NCBI GenBank assembly: GCA_903921605.1
Contig: CAIXQV010000991.1
Location: forward strand, 1-64,000
Length of the DNA: 64,000 nt
Direction: 5' to 3'
Source of the DNA: an uncultured Planctomycetaceae bacterium
GTDB taxonomy: Bacteria; Planctomycetota; Planctomycetia; Planctomycetales; Planctomycetaceae
Shown one piece after another: positions 8,640 to 17,841 of the stretch; the first letter of the stretch is position 1; each line of letters begins with the position of its first letter. The notes beneath the pieces are model-generated. The model had not been told where the DNA came from, did not search any database, and saw only the letters and a program-made list of their open reading frames with translations. A program made the translations under genes and the position numbers.

Positions 8640-10298
8640 CTATTTGGCAATTGTGGCCTCAAGGACCTGCGTCATCCATTTTCCGCCTTCAAGGAATGTC
8701 ATGACGGCCTGATCTCCGCCTTTCCGCTGTGCCGCGGAGACAGATTTATCAGCCTCGCGTATCAATGAATCTGACCGCACTGCAATTCCACTCTGCGGCG
8801 CGTAGTACGCTACTCCAATACTGCACGTAATATGTCTCGACGGATCTATTGTCGACAGTTCTGATCGGATTCGACTGCGAATTTGATCACAGACCATTGT
8901 GAGCATATCCGAATTCACATCCTTGAGAGTGATGACAAACTCATCGCCGCCGTATCGGACGACAGAGTCAGAAAGTCGAACACACTCACGAAGGATTGCG
9001 GTTGCCTTCTGCAACAGCATATCGCAGAACAGTGGGCCCGCTTCCTGATTGAGCCCTCGAAAGTTATCAAGATCAATCAACAGCAGCCCAATGGGAACCT
9101 GGTGCTGATGAGCCTGATCGATAACGGAACTCAATGCAGGTTCAAGCCAGCCACGATTGAAGGCGCCCGTCAGGTTATCCTTCCATGCGGCCTCTCGCAC
9201 ATGGAGTGACTCTGCCGTTTCGAGTCGAATTCTCTCGAGGCGTTCGATCCTCGGATTTGCATTCACAAGTCGCAGTTGGCTGGCCAGCGCAATCTGTCCC
9301 AGTAATTCCTGAGCCTCTGCCAGGATGGATTCCAGGGCCGGAGGTCTGCCGACATCAATTCCGAATGTTGCACTCAGTTCTCCGACTCGTGAATCGATAT
9401 CGGCAAGGACGCGGAAGACATCATTGGGACGCAACGCAAAGACCTGCATCAGGAGTCGTTCGATATGTTCTCTGCTGCAACTTAGATTGTGGCTGACTTC
9501 TTCGAGGTATTCAGAGACATGCGTTGCCGTGATCAAGGCTGCGGGCAAGGAGGTGCTGGATACGAATTTTAGTGGCACCACTCTGTGAGCCGATGCATGG
9601 TGAACGCCGATTGCGTCGATGAATTCACTCTCCAGATTCCATTTTCGACACAAGCCCTGGCTCACTTCCACGTGAGTAAATCCCAGCCATTCCTGTTCCC
9701 GTTGACGCTGAGTACGTTCGTCCTCTGGCTCCAGAACGTTTTCCACATAGGCTTCGCCGCAGGTATGCAGTAACGCAAGTCGGCCAATGTCCTGAAGCAG
9801 TCCGGCCAAAAACCAGTTTGCAGGATCCACCTTACCTCCCTGCCGCTCGCCCAGAGCTTCGGCAACAGCGGCCTGAGTCAGCGATTCTCGCCACACCATC
9901 TGATAACTGCGACGTAAGTTGAACGAGTTGCGGTTCTGGTATTCGGCCAGACAGAATCCCAGAACAAGGGTGCGAACCATCGTGGTCCCAAGTCGGGGCA
10001 CTGCCTGTTCAATGGAATTTGCCCGAGTTCTCATGCCAAGCAACGCAGAGTTGGCAGTCTTCAGAATACGTCCTGCGATCGCGGGGTCGGTACGGATCGT
10101 TTCAATCAGTTGGTCATAGTTTGGATCTGGGTCGCGAGCGATCTCCACAATTCGGGCCGCTACTTCCGGAAGGCTGGGAATTCGCTCTGACGCGAGAATG
10201 GATTCAAGAGAATAGGGCACGATCTGCTCCGGAGAATAATCTACAGGGAACGACCTCGACACATTATCAGCCTGGCACATGAACAAGGCCGGTTGCAT
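8640..10298 (-). CDS. HDOD domain-diguanylate cyclase (GGDEF) fusion
   Basis: 552 residues. Residues about 28-230 form an HDOD domain (RIPSLPEVAARIVEIARDP opening, then ILKTANSALLG), found in bacterial signalling and proteins without phosphodiesterase residues. After a linker and helical region, residues about 375-545 form a GGDEF domain, with the intact signature GGDEF at 450-454 preceded by RLSD at 441-444, the RxxD inhibitory site at the standard five-residue spacing. It should therefore make cyclic-di-GMP from two GTP and be product-inhibited. No membrane segment is predicted, so a cytoplasmic location is likely. The gene is monocistronic, divergent from the next gene, and its start is the first ATG before the HDOD region. 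Confidence 0.93.
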   Translation of the reverse strand: MQPALFMCQADNVSRSFPVDYSPEQIVPYSLESILASERIPSLPEVAARIVEIARDPDPNYDQLIETIRTDPAIAGRILKTANSALLGMRTRANSIEQAVPRLGTTMVRTLVLGFCLAEYQNRNSFNLRRSYQMVWRESLTQAAVAEALGERQGGKVDPANWFLAGLLQDIGRLALLHTCGEAYVENVLEPEDERTQRQREQEWLGFTHVEVSQGLCRKWNLESEFIDAIGVHHASAHRVVPLKFVSSTSLPAALITATHVSEYLEEVSHNLSCSREHIERLLMQVFALRPNDVFRVLADIDSRVGELSATFGIDVGRPPALESILAEAQELLGQIALASQLRLVNANPRIERLERIRLETAESLHVREAAWKDNLTGAFNRGWLEPALSSVIDQAHQHQVPIGLLLIDLDNFRGLNQEAGPLFCDMLLQKATAILRECVRLSDSVVRYGGDEFVITLKDVNSDMLTMVCDQIRSRIRSELSTIDPSRHITCSIGVAYYAPQSGIAVRSDSLIREADKSVSAAQRKGGDQAVMTFLEGGKWMTQVLEATIAK

Positions 10299-10725
10299 TT
10301 TTGCAGCATTGCTATCGGGTAAATGCCCGGCAACTTGCGGATCGATTTACCCCAATTGCCCATATTAAACGAATGCTGCTGGTCATGCCGATTGTGAGGA
10401 ATTCGAATTCAACGCTACGAATCAAAAGACGACAGGGCAGGCCAGGGTGCTCGAAATAATGGATGAGATTGATGGCCCCAGCCCGAGCGACAAGACTTTT
10501 GCCTGATCGCTAAATTCGGTTAACTCCACCGTAACTGAGCAGTCCCTGAAATCACAATTTATGCGACATCACAACGGATTCCGGTAAATCATTACCGAGC
10601 ATTGCTGACCACGTCGCTGTTTTTGCCGATAGCCGATTGCAGGTGCGTAAATCGGCCTCCAGCACATTCACTGTTCGGAAGCAGCTCAACTTCTGAGTCG
10701 CCGGTTGTCTTCGGAGCGAATTCAC
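10299..10725. promoter_or_regulatory. Divergent intergenic region with two palindromes
   Basis: Separates the HDOD-GGDEF gene from the exported thioredoxin gene and must hold both promoters. A 12-bp perfect palindrome GAATTCGAATTC occurs at 10399-10410 and a dyad CGGTAA-ATCA-TTACCG at 10582-10597. No good -35/-10 pair was found; operator roles are guesses. Confidence 0.35.
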
Positions 10726-11682
10726 ATGCGTTTTTGGTTACTTACCTGCGGAATCATGATCATCTCTTCGGCGGCGTCATGTCACGCCCAGCACGGAGGA
10801 TGGAAGTCCGATTATGCCGAAGCATCCACTGCGGCTGAGAGAGAGGGACTACCGATTCTTCTGCATTTCCAGGCTTGGTACTGTGGGCCATGTCAGCGGA
10901 TGGACCGAGATGTTTTCCCGCACGCGGATGTTCAGAAAGCTCTATCTACAGGATTAGTTTCTGTTGAAATTGACGTCACGAAAGAACCGGACCTGGCTGC
11001 GAGGTTTGAAGCATCAACTGTGCCACGTGACGTCGTCGTGTTCGCGGATGGGACGGTGGAAACGTTGAACATTGGCTACATGAGTCGTGCAGCGTACGTC
11101 TCTCTTTTGAGCGACACGGCAGATCGCGGCAAAACCAAGATCAAGGTTAAGCCTCGGGGCGAAGAAGATAAGCAAAAGATCAACGACGATCCCGTTCCGA
11201 ATCCGACGGATCCGTCATCTCAAACTGCATCCCCTCAGCCACCTGTCGAGAGCGATTCCGAAAAGACAGTGAAGCCAGAGCCTGAGAATGCTGAACCATC
11301 AAACGAGGAGTTTATAACGGGACTGGACGGATATTGTCCGGTCCGACTCCACGATGCACGAGAATGGACACCCGGCCTGGAGTCGATCGTCGCTGATTAT
11401 CGCGATATTCGCTATCGATTTGCGTCAGAGTCCGATCGAGACAAGTTTCTGAAGAACCCGGTCGCGTATGCTCCGCAAGATCTGGGTTGTGATCCTATTG
11501 TTCTCACGAATGAGGGCAAGGCGGTTGCGGGCAGGATTCGATATGGTGCCTTCTTCGACCAGCGTCTCTACCTGTTCAATTCGCAGGAGAATCGAGAACT
11601 CTTTAAGAAATCCCCATTGTTGTATATCGAGATTCGCAGCGCGCTGAAGGCCGATCAGATCGAGGACATTCGCAGACAATGA
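10726..11682 (+). CDS. Exported thioredoxin-like protein with YHS-like C-terminal domain
   Basis: 318 residues from the ATG at 10726, chosen because GGAG lies about ten bases upstream and the protein then begins with a clean signal peptide (about residues 1-21, ending SCHA). The thioredoxin-fold domain (about 25-125) carries WYCGPC with cysteines at 53 and 56, the active-site pair of thioredoxin itself, so it is likely redox-active in the periplasm. A low-complexity Lys/Pro/Glu linker (about 130-195) leads to a C-terminal region beginning GYCPVRL that resembles YHS-type domains and appears twice in half-repeats (each ending FLKNP or LFKKSP). Fusions of this type occur in planctomycetes; the substrate is unknown. 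Confidence 0.82.
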   Translation: MRFWLLTCGIMIISSAASCHAQHGGWKSDYAEASTAAEREGLPILLHFQAWYCGPCQRMDRDVFPHADVQKALSTGLVSVEIDVTKEPDLAARFEASTVPRDVVVFADGTVETLNIGYMSRAAYVSLLSDTADRGKTKIKVKPRGEEDKQKINDDPVPNPTDPSSQTASPQPPVESDSEKTVKPEPENAEPSNEEFITGLDGYCPVRLHDAREWTPGLESIVADYRDIRYRFASESDRDKFLKNPVAYAPQDLGCDPIVLTNEGKAVAGRIRYGAFFDQRLYLFNSQENRELFKKSPLLYIEIRSALKADQIEDIRRQ

Positions 11683-11709
11683 CCTGTCGCAAGCTGACAC
11701 GTAGCTCAA

Positions 11710-13047
11710 TCAGGGCTTCAGCATTGCCTTCAGGTCTGACATCGCTGTTTTGTTTGTAGTCGTTGTGCTGACAACTTTGCCCTTTGCATCGATTAGCCAT
11801 ACCGATGGGGCGCGAGCAACTCCCCAGAATCGAATCAGAGGGCTGTCCCAGGATCTTTGTTGAACATTAGGAAAGAAGATCTGCTGGCCCGGGACATTGT
11901 TCATTTCCATGAAAGAATTCAATGTCGATTCGTCCTCATCCAGGGCGACTCCGACGATACGCAATTGATCAGAAGGCCATTGGGAGCGAATCTTCTCGAG
12001 CACAGGGAGAAGCCCCTCAGAGAACTCCGGACTGTCTGACTCCCAGAAGTAGATTAGTGTGGGTTTCCCCGGAAAATCGTCTGCAGAAACAAATCCGCCG
12101 TCAGCCGTAGGACCAGAGAATTGTGACAATTGCTGCCCAACAAGAGACAGCCGACGCAAAGAGGCAGTCGCATTTTGCCCCTGTTCTGTCTTGCCAAATT
12201 TTTCTGCCAATGCCGTGTAGCAAAGCTTACATTCGGTCATCAGGCGTGCAGAGAGCTCGGGGTCGTCTGTAGCATTGGCATGCAATTCACAGCTGCGGGC
12301 TGCTCCGAACAGGAGGCTTACGGATCGCTGTGTCTGTTCCGGGAAACGGTCAGCGAATTCGCGTGCCCAACGAGACAAATTTTCGAACCAGACTGGCTTG
12401 GCCTTACCATGTAAACCCGCTTGGGTGTGTGCAAACTTGGCGATGGTGTAAACGCCTTCGGCGGCCGCAACCGATTTGGGATCACGATCATTCAGTGCCT
12501 TAACGTCAGCATAAAGCTGATCACTCTCGGTCTCGCCCCCAAGTAACGCCAACTGGAACCTTGCTTCCAGCAGTTGCCCAATGGCCTGATGGAATTGTGG
12601 CTTGCGAGCCTCATCGTCCATGGTGATCCGAAGAACATTCGTCGCCATTTCAACAACCCGCTCATTTCTTTCACGGCGAGCTGCATTCACATCCTTTGTA
12701 TCCGCCGGAAATGGCGCAATTCGAAGACGCTGAACTTCCTTCAAAGTCTTTGTGGCATCGTCATCCGGAAATGGCGATTTTTCCGTCGTTTTGTCCGAAT
12801 CTGTACCCCCGGAATTGCTCTCACCGACTGTCGCCTTGGCGGGGCTTTCGATTGATGCCGTAATCGCCTTGACCGACTTTCCGGGGGAAGGATTTCCCTC
12901 AGCAGTCTGGATTTCTTGGGAGTGTTTCTCTGCAGCATTTGCTGGCGTTTCGGAAACGCCGCCCTCATCGCCACCGCCGCAGCCCAAAATCGCCCCGGCA
13001 ATTAACAAAGAGCCAGAAAGTTGCTGAAATCGAATCATGGACATCAA
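11710..13047 (-). CDS. Lipoprotein with TlpA/redoxin-like domain lacking active cysteines
   Basis: 445 residues. The N-terminus has a hydrophobic stretch ending in the lipobox ILGC followed by glycines, so it is probably lipid-anchored. A low-complexity Ser/Lys/Glu region runs to about residue 95, then a helical tetratricopeptide-like region (about 95-295) and a C-terminal thioredoxin-fold domain (about 300-445; LIYFWESDSPEFSEG). At the position where TlpA-like proteins have CxxC this protein has SDSPE, so thiol-disulphide chemistry is not expected. Its partner or ligand is unknown. It converges with the thioredoxin/YHS gene with a 27-base gap and diverges from the PIG-L gene. Confidence 0.8.
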   Translation of the reverse strand: MMSMIRFQQLSGSLLIAGAILGCGGGDEGGVSETPANAAEKHSQEIQTAEGNPSPGKSVKAITASIESPAKATVGESNSGGTDSDKTTEKSPFPDDDATKTLKEVQRLRIAPFPADTKDVNAARRERNERVVEMATNVLRITMDDEARKPQFHQAIGQLLEARFQLALLGGETESDQLYADVKALNDRDPKSVAAAEGVYTIAKFAHTQAGLHGKAKPVWFENLSRWAREFADRFPEQTQRSVSLLFGAARSCELHANATDDPELSARLMTECKLCYTALAEKFGKTEQGQNATASLRRLSLVGQQLSQFSGPTADGGFVSADDFPGKPTLIYFWESDSPEFSEGLLPVLEKIRSQWPSDQLRIVGVALDEDESTLNSFMEMNNVPGQQIFFPNVQQRSWDSPLIRFWGVARAPSVWLIDAKGKVVSTTTTNKTAMSDLKAMLKP

Positions 13048-13340
13048 CGTCGATCCTTCGCTGCGTCGGTCTAATTTCTTAAGTTTGCCCCCCGGGCATC
13101 GGCCTTGGTTCTATCGAAAATCCGACTTTGTGGAAATACGAATTTGCCGGGAACTGCATGCCGTGGCATGTTCATTGCTATGCTTCCTGATTGTGGAATC
13201 GACCTGAATGTTTCGATAGCCTTCGTGCACGGAGACTCACTGGCGGCTCCACTCATCAAGCCTGTTCATGGTCGTCAATAGCCCTGATAATGACTTCTCT
13301 TCAAGGATGCGACTCGGTGACTTCTTCAAAAACGGCAGTT
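13048..13340. promoter_or_regulatory. Divergent intergenic region with dyad
   Basis: Separates the TlpA-like lipoprotein gene from the PIG-L gene. It contains CATGCC-gt-GGCATG at 13157-13170, a candidate operator. Part of this stretch is coding if the PIG-L gene starts upstream. Confidence 0.3.
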
Positions 13341-14102
13341 ATGGTTGACCCGAGGCAGTTACATGTGCTTGCTATCCATGCTCACCCAGACGACATCGAA
13401 TTCCAATGCGCTGGAACACTGATGAGACTAAGAAAACTGGGGTGTCGCATTTCTGTTGCCACGATGACCCCGGGTGACTGCGGCAGCGCGGAGCACAGTT
13501 GTGAAGAGATCGCTGCGATACGCCGCGAAGAGGCCCGTAAGGCTGCGGCGATTATTCAGGCCGAGTGTCATTGCCTTGAATTCCGCGATTTGTCGATTGT
13601 TTTTGACAACGACAGTCGTCGACGTATGACGGAGTTTCTTCGCCGCGTTGTCCCCGACATTATTCTGACCGCCCCGCCGATAGACTATATGCACGATCAC
13701 GAAATCACTAGCGCCTTGGTTCGTGATGCCTGTTTTAGTGCATCGGTGCCAAATTACCGCACTTGCCAATGGGATCCCGCACCTCCCACTAAAAAGATCC
13801 CCTGGCTCTATTACGTTGATTCGATCGAAGGAATTGATCACTTTGGCAATCGAATTCCGACGGACTTTGTAATCGACGTCAGTGACGAATTCCCGGAGAA
13901 GCTCGACGCTTTGGCATGCCATGCCAGCCAACGCGAATGGTTACGCCGACAGCATGGCATGGACGAATATCTTGACGCCTGTAAACGCTGGAGTAGTCAA
14001 CGAGGGAACGAGATTGGTGCGAAATTCGGGGAAGGGTTCCGTCAATACAAGGGGCACCCGCATCCTTCCAGCAACATTCTTGGGGAACTGCTGGGACTCT
14101 GA
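13341..14102 (+). CDS. PIG-L/LmbE family deacetylase
   Basis: 253 residues from the ATG at 13341; an ATG at 13290 and a GTG/TTG-type start further up are alternatives, but the family usually begins a few residues before the first strand. The zinc motif AHPDD (in LAIHAHPDDIEF) and the downstream MHDHE supply the His and Asp ligands typical of N-acetylglucosaminyl-phosphatidylinositol and LmbE-type N-deacetylases. These are cytoplasmic enzymes that remove an acetyl group from an amino sugar conjugate; members called BshB or MshB work in thiol synthesis, but nothing here decides the substrate. The gene is single, with no bacillithiol genes nearby. Confidence 0.85.
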   Translation: MVDPRQLHVLAIHAHPDDIEFQCAGTLMRLRKLGCRISVATMTPGDCGSAEHSCEEIAAIRREEARKAAAIIQAECHCLEFRDLSIVFDNDSRRRMTEFLRRVVPDIILTAPPIDYMHDHEITSALVRDACFSASVPNYRTCQWDPAPPTKKIPWLYYVDSIEGIDHFGNRIPTDFVIDVSDEFPEKLDALACHASQREWLRRQHGMDEYLDACKRWSSQRGNEIGAKFGEGFRQYKGHPHPSSNILGELLGL

Positions 14103-14370
14103 CATCTTCTGTGGGAAAGCCAACCGGTGGAATATTCGGGACTCATCAATGGTATTGATCGGGCTTAGCCAAGCGGAAAGTTTGGAAAAGGCGTAAGCCT
14201 TCGCCACCAGCCCCTACGCAACGATCAAGTTGATTCCAATTCCTGAAAACTGAAGTTGAGTAATCTAGCCCGGATTCGCAACATTTCTGCTGCGTGCTAT
14301 GCTTTTCCGAGCCGATGTCCTTGCCAGCCACCCGTATTTATCTGTTTTTGTTACCGAGAGAACTCGATCC

Positions 14371-14640
14371 ATGTCAGACCATGCTTCCCACGACGCTGCT
14401 TCTGCCTCACAGGACACGCCACTATTTTCTGCCGTGGAAGTTGAGCAGTTTTCTGCGGATGATGTGACGGCTGGCAGCGCGATTGGAAAGATGCTGTCCG
14501 CACTGTTCCTGTACACCATTTTTGCGATGGCAATTGCCGGATGGTGGACTCATTCGTCGATCATCGCTGACAACGCTTATGGGTCAGGTGCGGAGCAGGG
14601 CGAAGCGGCAGACCATGCAGCAGAAAAAGCTGGTCATTGA
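14371..14640 (+). CDS. Small single-pass membrane protein
   Basis: 89 residues from the ATG at 14371. A Ser/Asp/Ala-rich N-terminus of about 40 residues precedes one hydrophobic segment (about 41-60, LSALFLYTIFAMAIAGWW) and a short acidic, Ala-rich tail with several histidines. No family name known to me. The stop codon overlaps the 3' end of the convergent acpS gene by seven bases. The coding call rests on the start choice and the clean membrane segment. Confidence 0.6.
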   Translation: MSDHASHDAASASQDTPLFSAVEVEQFSADDVTAGSAIGKMLSALFLYTIFAMAIAGWWTHSSIIADNAYGSGAEQGEAADHAAEKAGH

Positions 14641-15020
14641 TTTGCGCTGAGACCGATCGCGGTTGCGGTTGCGTATTCGCGAGCATGTGAAATGGTGATT
14701 AGGATCTCGGCGATCTTTCTTTCGTTCGCTATCCGCGAAGCCTCGCCGCTCAGTTTTACTGTTGGTTGCCCGGTGTGGAGTGCGATGATCTCCACATCGT
14801 GAAAAGTGATGCCCTGGACGAATCCAGTGCCGAGTACCTTCACGACGGCTTCTTTTGCAGCCCAGCGTCCGGCAAAACGAACGGCTGAATCTCGATGCCG
14901 CATTGCGTACTCAATTTCCACTGACGTGTAGCATCTCTGCAAAAAATGATCGCCATGCCGCTCGATCATGCTGCGGATCCGCTCAATCTCAACAATGTCA
15001 GTTCCAATGCCGAGTATCAT
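14634..15020 (-). CDS. acpS: Holo-[acyl-carrier-protein] synthase
   Basis: 128 residues, the normal AcpS length. It transfers 4'-phosphopantetheine from coenzyme A to a serine of apo acyl carrier protein. The N-terminal motif GIGTDIVEIERI with its magnesium-binding Asp and the central FAGRWAAKEAVVKVLGTG (family signature with the catalytic Glu and Lys) are intact, as is the C-terminal SHAREYATATAI strand. It is a cytoplasmic enzyme needed for fatty acid synthesis. It stands alone, 297 bases from the phosphoglycerate mutase gene on the same strand. Confidence 0.96.
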   Translation of the reverse strand: MILGIGTDIVEIERIRSMIERHGDHFLQRCYTSVEIEYAMRHRDSAVRFAGRWAAKEAVVKVLGTGFVQGITFHDVEIIALHTGQPTVKLSGEASRIANERKIAEILITISHAREYATATAIGLSANQ

Positions 15021-15262
15021 CGTTCTCTACACAATCAAACAGATGGAAGTCAGGTGGCAGAGCAGGGGCATAGCGTTTTCGGGGACAGAAAATACAGTTC
15101 TGATTCGACAGTCCATTAACGCAAACCAGGAGATGCCCCGGGCAAGGATCCTTGTGTCATGGCCCTTGAGCAGTCCACGTTATTTGATGGCTGGTCGATG
15201 CGATCGATTTGAATGGCGGTGGACATGAACGGCAATGGCTGCGAACGGGTCGGCCGTCTTCG

Positions 15263-15295
15263 AAAAAGGGCGTTCCCGGTTTTTAATACGGGAAC
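15263..15295 (-). terminator. Rho-independent terminator after the phosphoglycerate mutase gene
   Basis: GTTCCCG (15272-15278) and CGGGAAC (15289-15295) form a 7-bp stem with a 10-base loop. On the minus strand the stem is followed by GCCC and five T, 23 bases beyond the stop of the upstream minus-strand gene. Confidence 0.65.
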
Positions 15296-15317
15296 TCACT
15301 ATTCCGTTGAGCGTCGA

Positions 15318-16526
15318 TTAAGCGCCGTACTTCTCAAGACGCCCTGCATGGGACAGGGCCTGAAGCATCAAATACTTGGCTTCGAACATACCCAGTTCGC
15401 CGACTCGGCAGGCTGACTCACCGAACTGCTTTGATCCGTCGAAGCGGCAAATGTCAGACACAAGCATGGTAGGGACCGGATGGCCACTGTGAGACTTCAT
15501 CTTTGCGGGAGTACTGTGGTCTCCTGAAATAATCAGGACGTCCGGCTTGAGAGCGTTGATTCGCGGAATCGCCGAATCATATTCCTCTGTCCGTTTTACC
15601 TTCGCGTCAAAGTTTCCATCTTCACCAGTGCTGTCCGTGTATTTGAAATGAATGAAGAAGAAGTCGTATTTCGACCAGTTCTCCTCGAGGCACTTCATCT
15701 GATCGTCGAGCGTGTGTCCGGCATCCAGGATTTCCATATCGACAAGGCGTGCGAGGCCACGATACATCGGATACACCGCAATCGCAGCTGCTCGAGTTCC
15801 GTAGACTTCCTGAAACTTTGGTATCGGAGGCATCTTCGCAATCCCCCGCATCGTTAGCAGATTCGCTGGTGCATCATCTTTCAGGATAATTGCAGCCTGT
15901 CGCATGAACTCACTCAGTATCTCGGCCGTCTTCTGAGACGCGGCATCCGCGCCCTGTGGCTTAATTGGCGCAGCTCCGGTTCGCTGGGGGTCGGTGTCGT
16001 TCACGCGACCGCCCAGTCCATCGCCACGAATCACGATGACCAGCCGATACTCCTTCACATGACGCACAAAGACTTCGACACCAGGAATGGTGATCTTGTC
16101 GAGCTTTTCGCAGAGCTTGGCTGCAATGTCACTGGAGATCCGTCCTGCTCGGCGATCAGTAATGATTCCGTTGGCATCAACCGTACAGAAGTTGCCTCGA
16201 ACTGCGACATCGCGATCAGTCAGGGCGAAGTCGATGCCCAATGCCTCAAGAACTCCTCGACCAATGTCGTACTTCAGTGGGTCATACCCGAACAATCCCA
16301 AATGGCCCGGCCCGCTTCCCGGGGCGATTCCCGGCAGGACAGGAATACTCATCCCCAAAACACCTCTTTGCGCTAATGCATCAAGATTGGGTGTATTGGC
16401 AGTTTCCAGTTCTGTTTTTCCACCCGGATGTAGCGGCAAGCCACCGAGACCATCAGCCACATAGAGTACGATTTTTGAATCAGAAGCACGCTGCAATCGT
16501 CGTGTCAAATCATGAATGTCGGTCAT
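15318..16526 (-). CDS. apgM: 2,3-bisphosphoglycerate-independent phosphoglycerate mutase, archaeal type
   Basis: 402 residues from the ATG at 16526; the frame runs on upstream, but the added Cys/Arg-rich residues look non-coding and AGGAACGG lies just ahead of this start. It interconverts 3- and 2-phosphoglycerate in glycolysis. Motifs of the alkaline-phosphatase superfamily are visible: the metal-binding ADGLGG near the start, GSGPGHLGLFGYDP with the likely nucleophile serine, the central HFKYTDSTGEDG, and ISGDHSTPAKMKSHSGHPVP. The length and these motifs match the ApgM branch rather than the longer GpmI branch. Followed by its own terminator. Confidence 0.93.
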   Translation of the reverse strand: MTDIHDLTRRLQRASDSKIVLYVADGLGGLPLHPGGKTELETANTPNLDALAQRGVLGMSIPVLPGIAPGSGPGHLGLFGYDPLKYDIGRGVLEALGIDFALTDRDVAVRGNFCTVDANGIITDRRAGRISSDIAAKLCEKLDKITIPGVEVFVRHVKEYRLVIVIRGDGLGGRVNDTDPQRTGAAPIKPQGADAASQKTAEILSEFMRQAAIILKDDAPANLLTMRGIAKMPPIPKFQEVYGTRAAAIAVYPMYRGLARLVDMEILDAGHTLDDQMKCLEENWSKYDFFFIHFKYTDSTGEDGNFDAKVKRTEEYDSAIPRINALKPDVLIISGDHSTPAKMKSHSGHPVPTMLVSDICRFDGSKQFGESACRVGELGMFEAKYLMLQALSHAGRLEKYGA

Positions 16527-17010
16527 CGAAGGCCGTTCCTGATACGATAAAAGTAGAACCATGTAAAAACAGCGGTTGCAACATCGAGAGAGCATTACCC
16601 GCATTCGCGCGCAACCTAACATGAACACAGCAACAGGTTACAAAGCCTGCCGTGGAATCAAAGTGAGTCCATAGATTCGTATCGCAGATGAGATGACCAA
16701 TGTTCACGAACGTCTGTTTACCAGCAATGTGCCGTGGGGCTTGCCCGCGGTCTGTGATGGGGATCCAGTTCGGCAGAATGTGCCCGAACTCATGCCATCG
16801 AGGCGAGTAAGGGCGTACGTGATCGCCCGGTATTGAGACAAAAGATCTCGAAATCTGCGAGAAGTTGACAAGTTGCTCGCGGTTGTTGCAGTTCAAACTT
16901 AGGGTCCTATAATCCGCCGGGCATTCGGAATCGTTCGGAACTCTGATCTTCTCCGACGCCTTTCATGACGTGTTTTCCTAACCTTGATTTCCGCGGGAGG
17001 AGCGTGACTC
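16527..17010. other. Divergent intergenic region before sdhC
   Basis: Contains the sdh promoter at 16886-16913 and a strong ribosome binding site GGGAGGAG at about 16995-17002. Open frames on either strand upstream of this lack start signals and family resemblance. Confidence 0.5.
16886..16913 (+). promoter_or_regulatory. Candidate sigma70 promoter of the sdhCAB operon
   Basis: TTGCAG (16886-16891), a 16-base spacer and a perfect TATAAT (16908-16913). Transcription would start near 16920, leaving a leader of about 90 bases before sdhC. Confidence 0.55.
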
Positions 17011-17763
17011 TTGGACGCTCTGCTTCGAACGTTGAGCCTGCCGGCTCAGATCCTCTCCAGAGTTCCCGGACTTGGTCCGCTGGTCAAAGTCTGCTCAACC
17101 ACGGTTGGGCAAAAGATTCTGATGGCGATCTCCGGGCTATCTCTCTGTGGTTTCCTGGTCGCTCATCTCGCTGGGAATCTGAAACTGTACGCGGGTGAGC
17201 AATCGTTCAATGACTACGCGCATGCGCTGCATAGTCTTGGACCTATACTGGCTGCAGCTGAAATTGGGCTGTTCGCCATGTTTGCGCTGCACATCGGGCT
17301 GGCGGTTTCCACCGGTGCTTTAAACAAGGTCGCGCGAGGTAAGGATTATTTCATCAAGGAAACGAAGCAGGGTGTTTCCATTCTGCCGGGTGGTGCATCC
17401 TCCTGGATGATGGTGACAGGGTTGATCATTCTGTTTTTTCTCGTGTGCCACATCATTGATATGAAGTTGAAAGTTGGTCCCGGTGTCGATTATACGCCGG
17501 CCCTGAACGCTGAAAAAATCGCTGACAATGAATATCAGGCCGTCAAAGCAGTGCTGTCGACTCCTTCGCGGGCGTTCATTTACATGGTCGGTCTTGTTGC
17601 GTTGGGGATTCACCTTTCCCACGGTATCCGCAGTGCTCTGCAGACGCTGGGCATCAATCACAACCGATGGAATTTTATTCTGCACTGGTTATGCATCGCG
17701 CTTGCCTGGACTTTGGCGGCTGGATTCATCAGTCTCGTCATCTGGGCGATTGGCGGAAAATAA
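17011..17763 (+). CDS. sdhC: Succinate dehydrogenase cytochrome b subunit (b558 family)
   Basis: 250 residues with five predicted membrane segments, the size of the single-subunit diheme cytochrome b that replaces SdhC plus SdhD in Bacillus-, Wolinella- and Bacteroidetes-type complexes. It anchors SdhA and SdhB to the inner membrane and passes electrons to quinone. Histidines in membrane helices that may bind heme include those in LVAHLAGN, MFALHIGLA, LVCHIIDM and GIHLSHG. The start is TTG at 17011, supported by GGGAGGAG about ten bases upstream. First gene of sdhCAB; sdhA follows after 78 bases. Confidence 0.92.
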   Translation: MDALLRTLSLPAQILSRVPGLGPLVKVCSTTVGQKILMAISGLSLCGFLVAHLAGNLKLYAGEQSFNDYAHALHSLGPILAAAEIGLFAMFALHIGLAVSTGALNKVARGKDYFIKETKQGVSILPGGASSWMMVTGLIILFFLVCHIIDMKLKVGPGVDYTPALNAEKIADNEYQAVKAVLSTPSRAFIYMVGLVALGIHLSHGIRSALQTLGINHNRWNFILHWLCIALAWTLAAGFISLVIWAIGGK

Positions 17764-17841
17764 TGAATTGCGACTCTGATCGTCAGGGTCGTCGGTTGGT
17801 GGACAGCCAGAACAGTTTCAAGAAATTTTCGAGGTCTTCCC

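Noticed and set aside
14180..14200. Short hairpin AAGGC-gtaa-GCCTT after the PIG-L gene
   Set aside because: Only five base pairs and no T-tract; too weak to call a terminator.
16510..16896. 128-codon minus-strand frame upstream of the phosphoglycerate mutase
   Set aside because: Cys/His-rich non-coding-like composition, no ribosome binding site, and it overlaps the start of the real gene.
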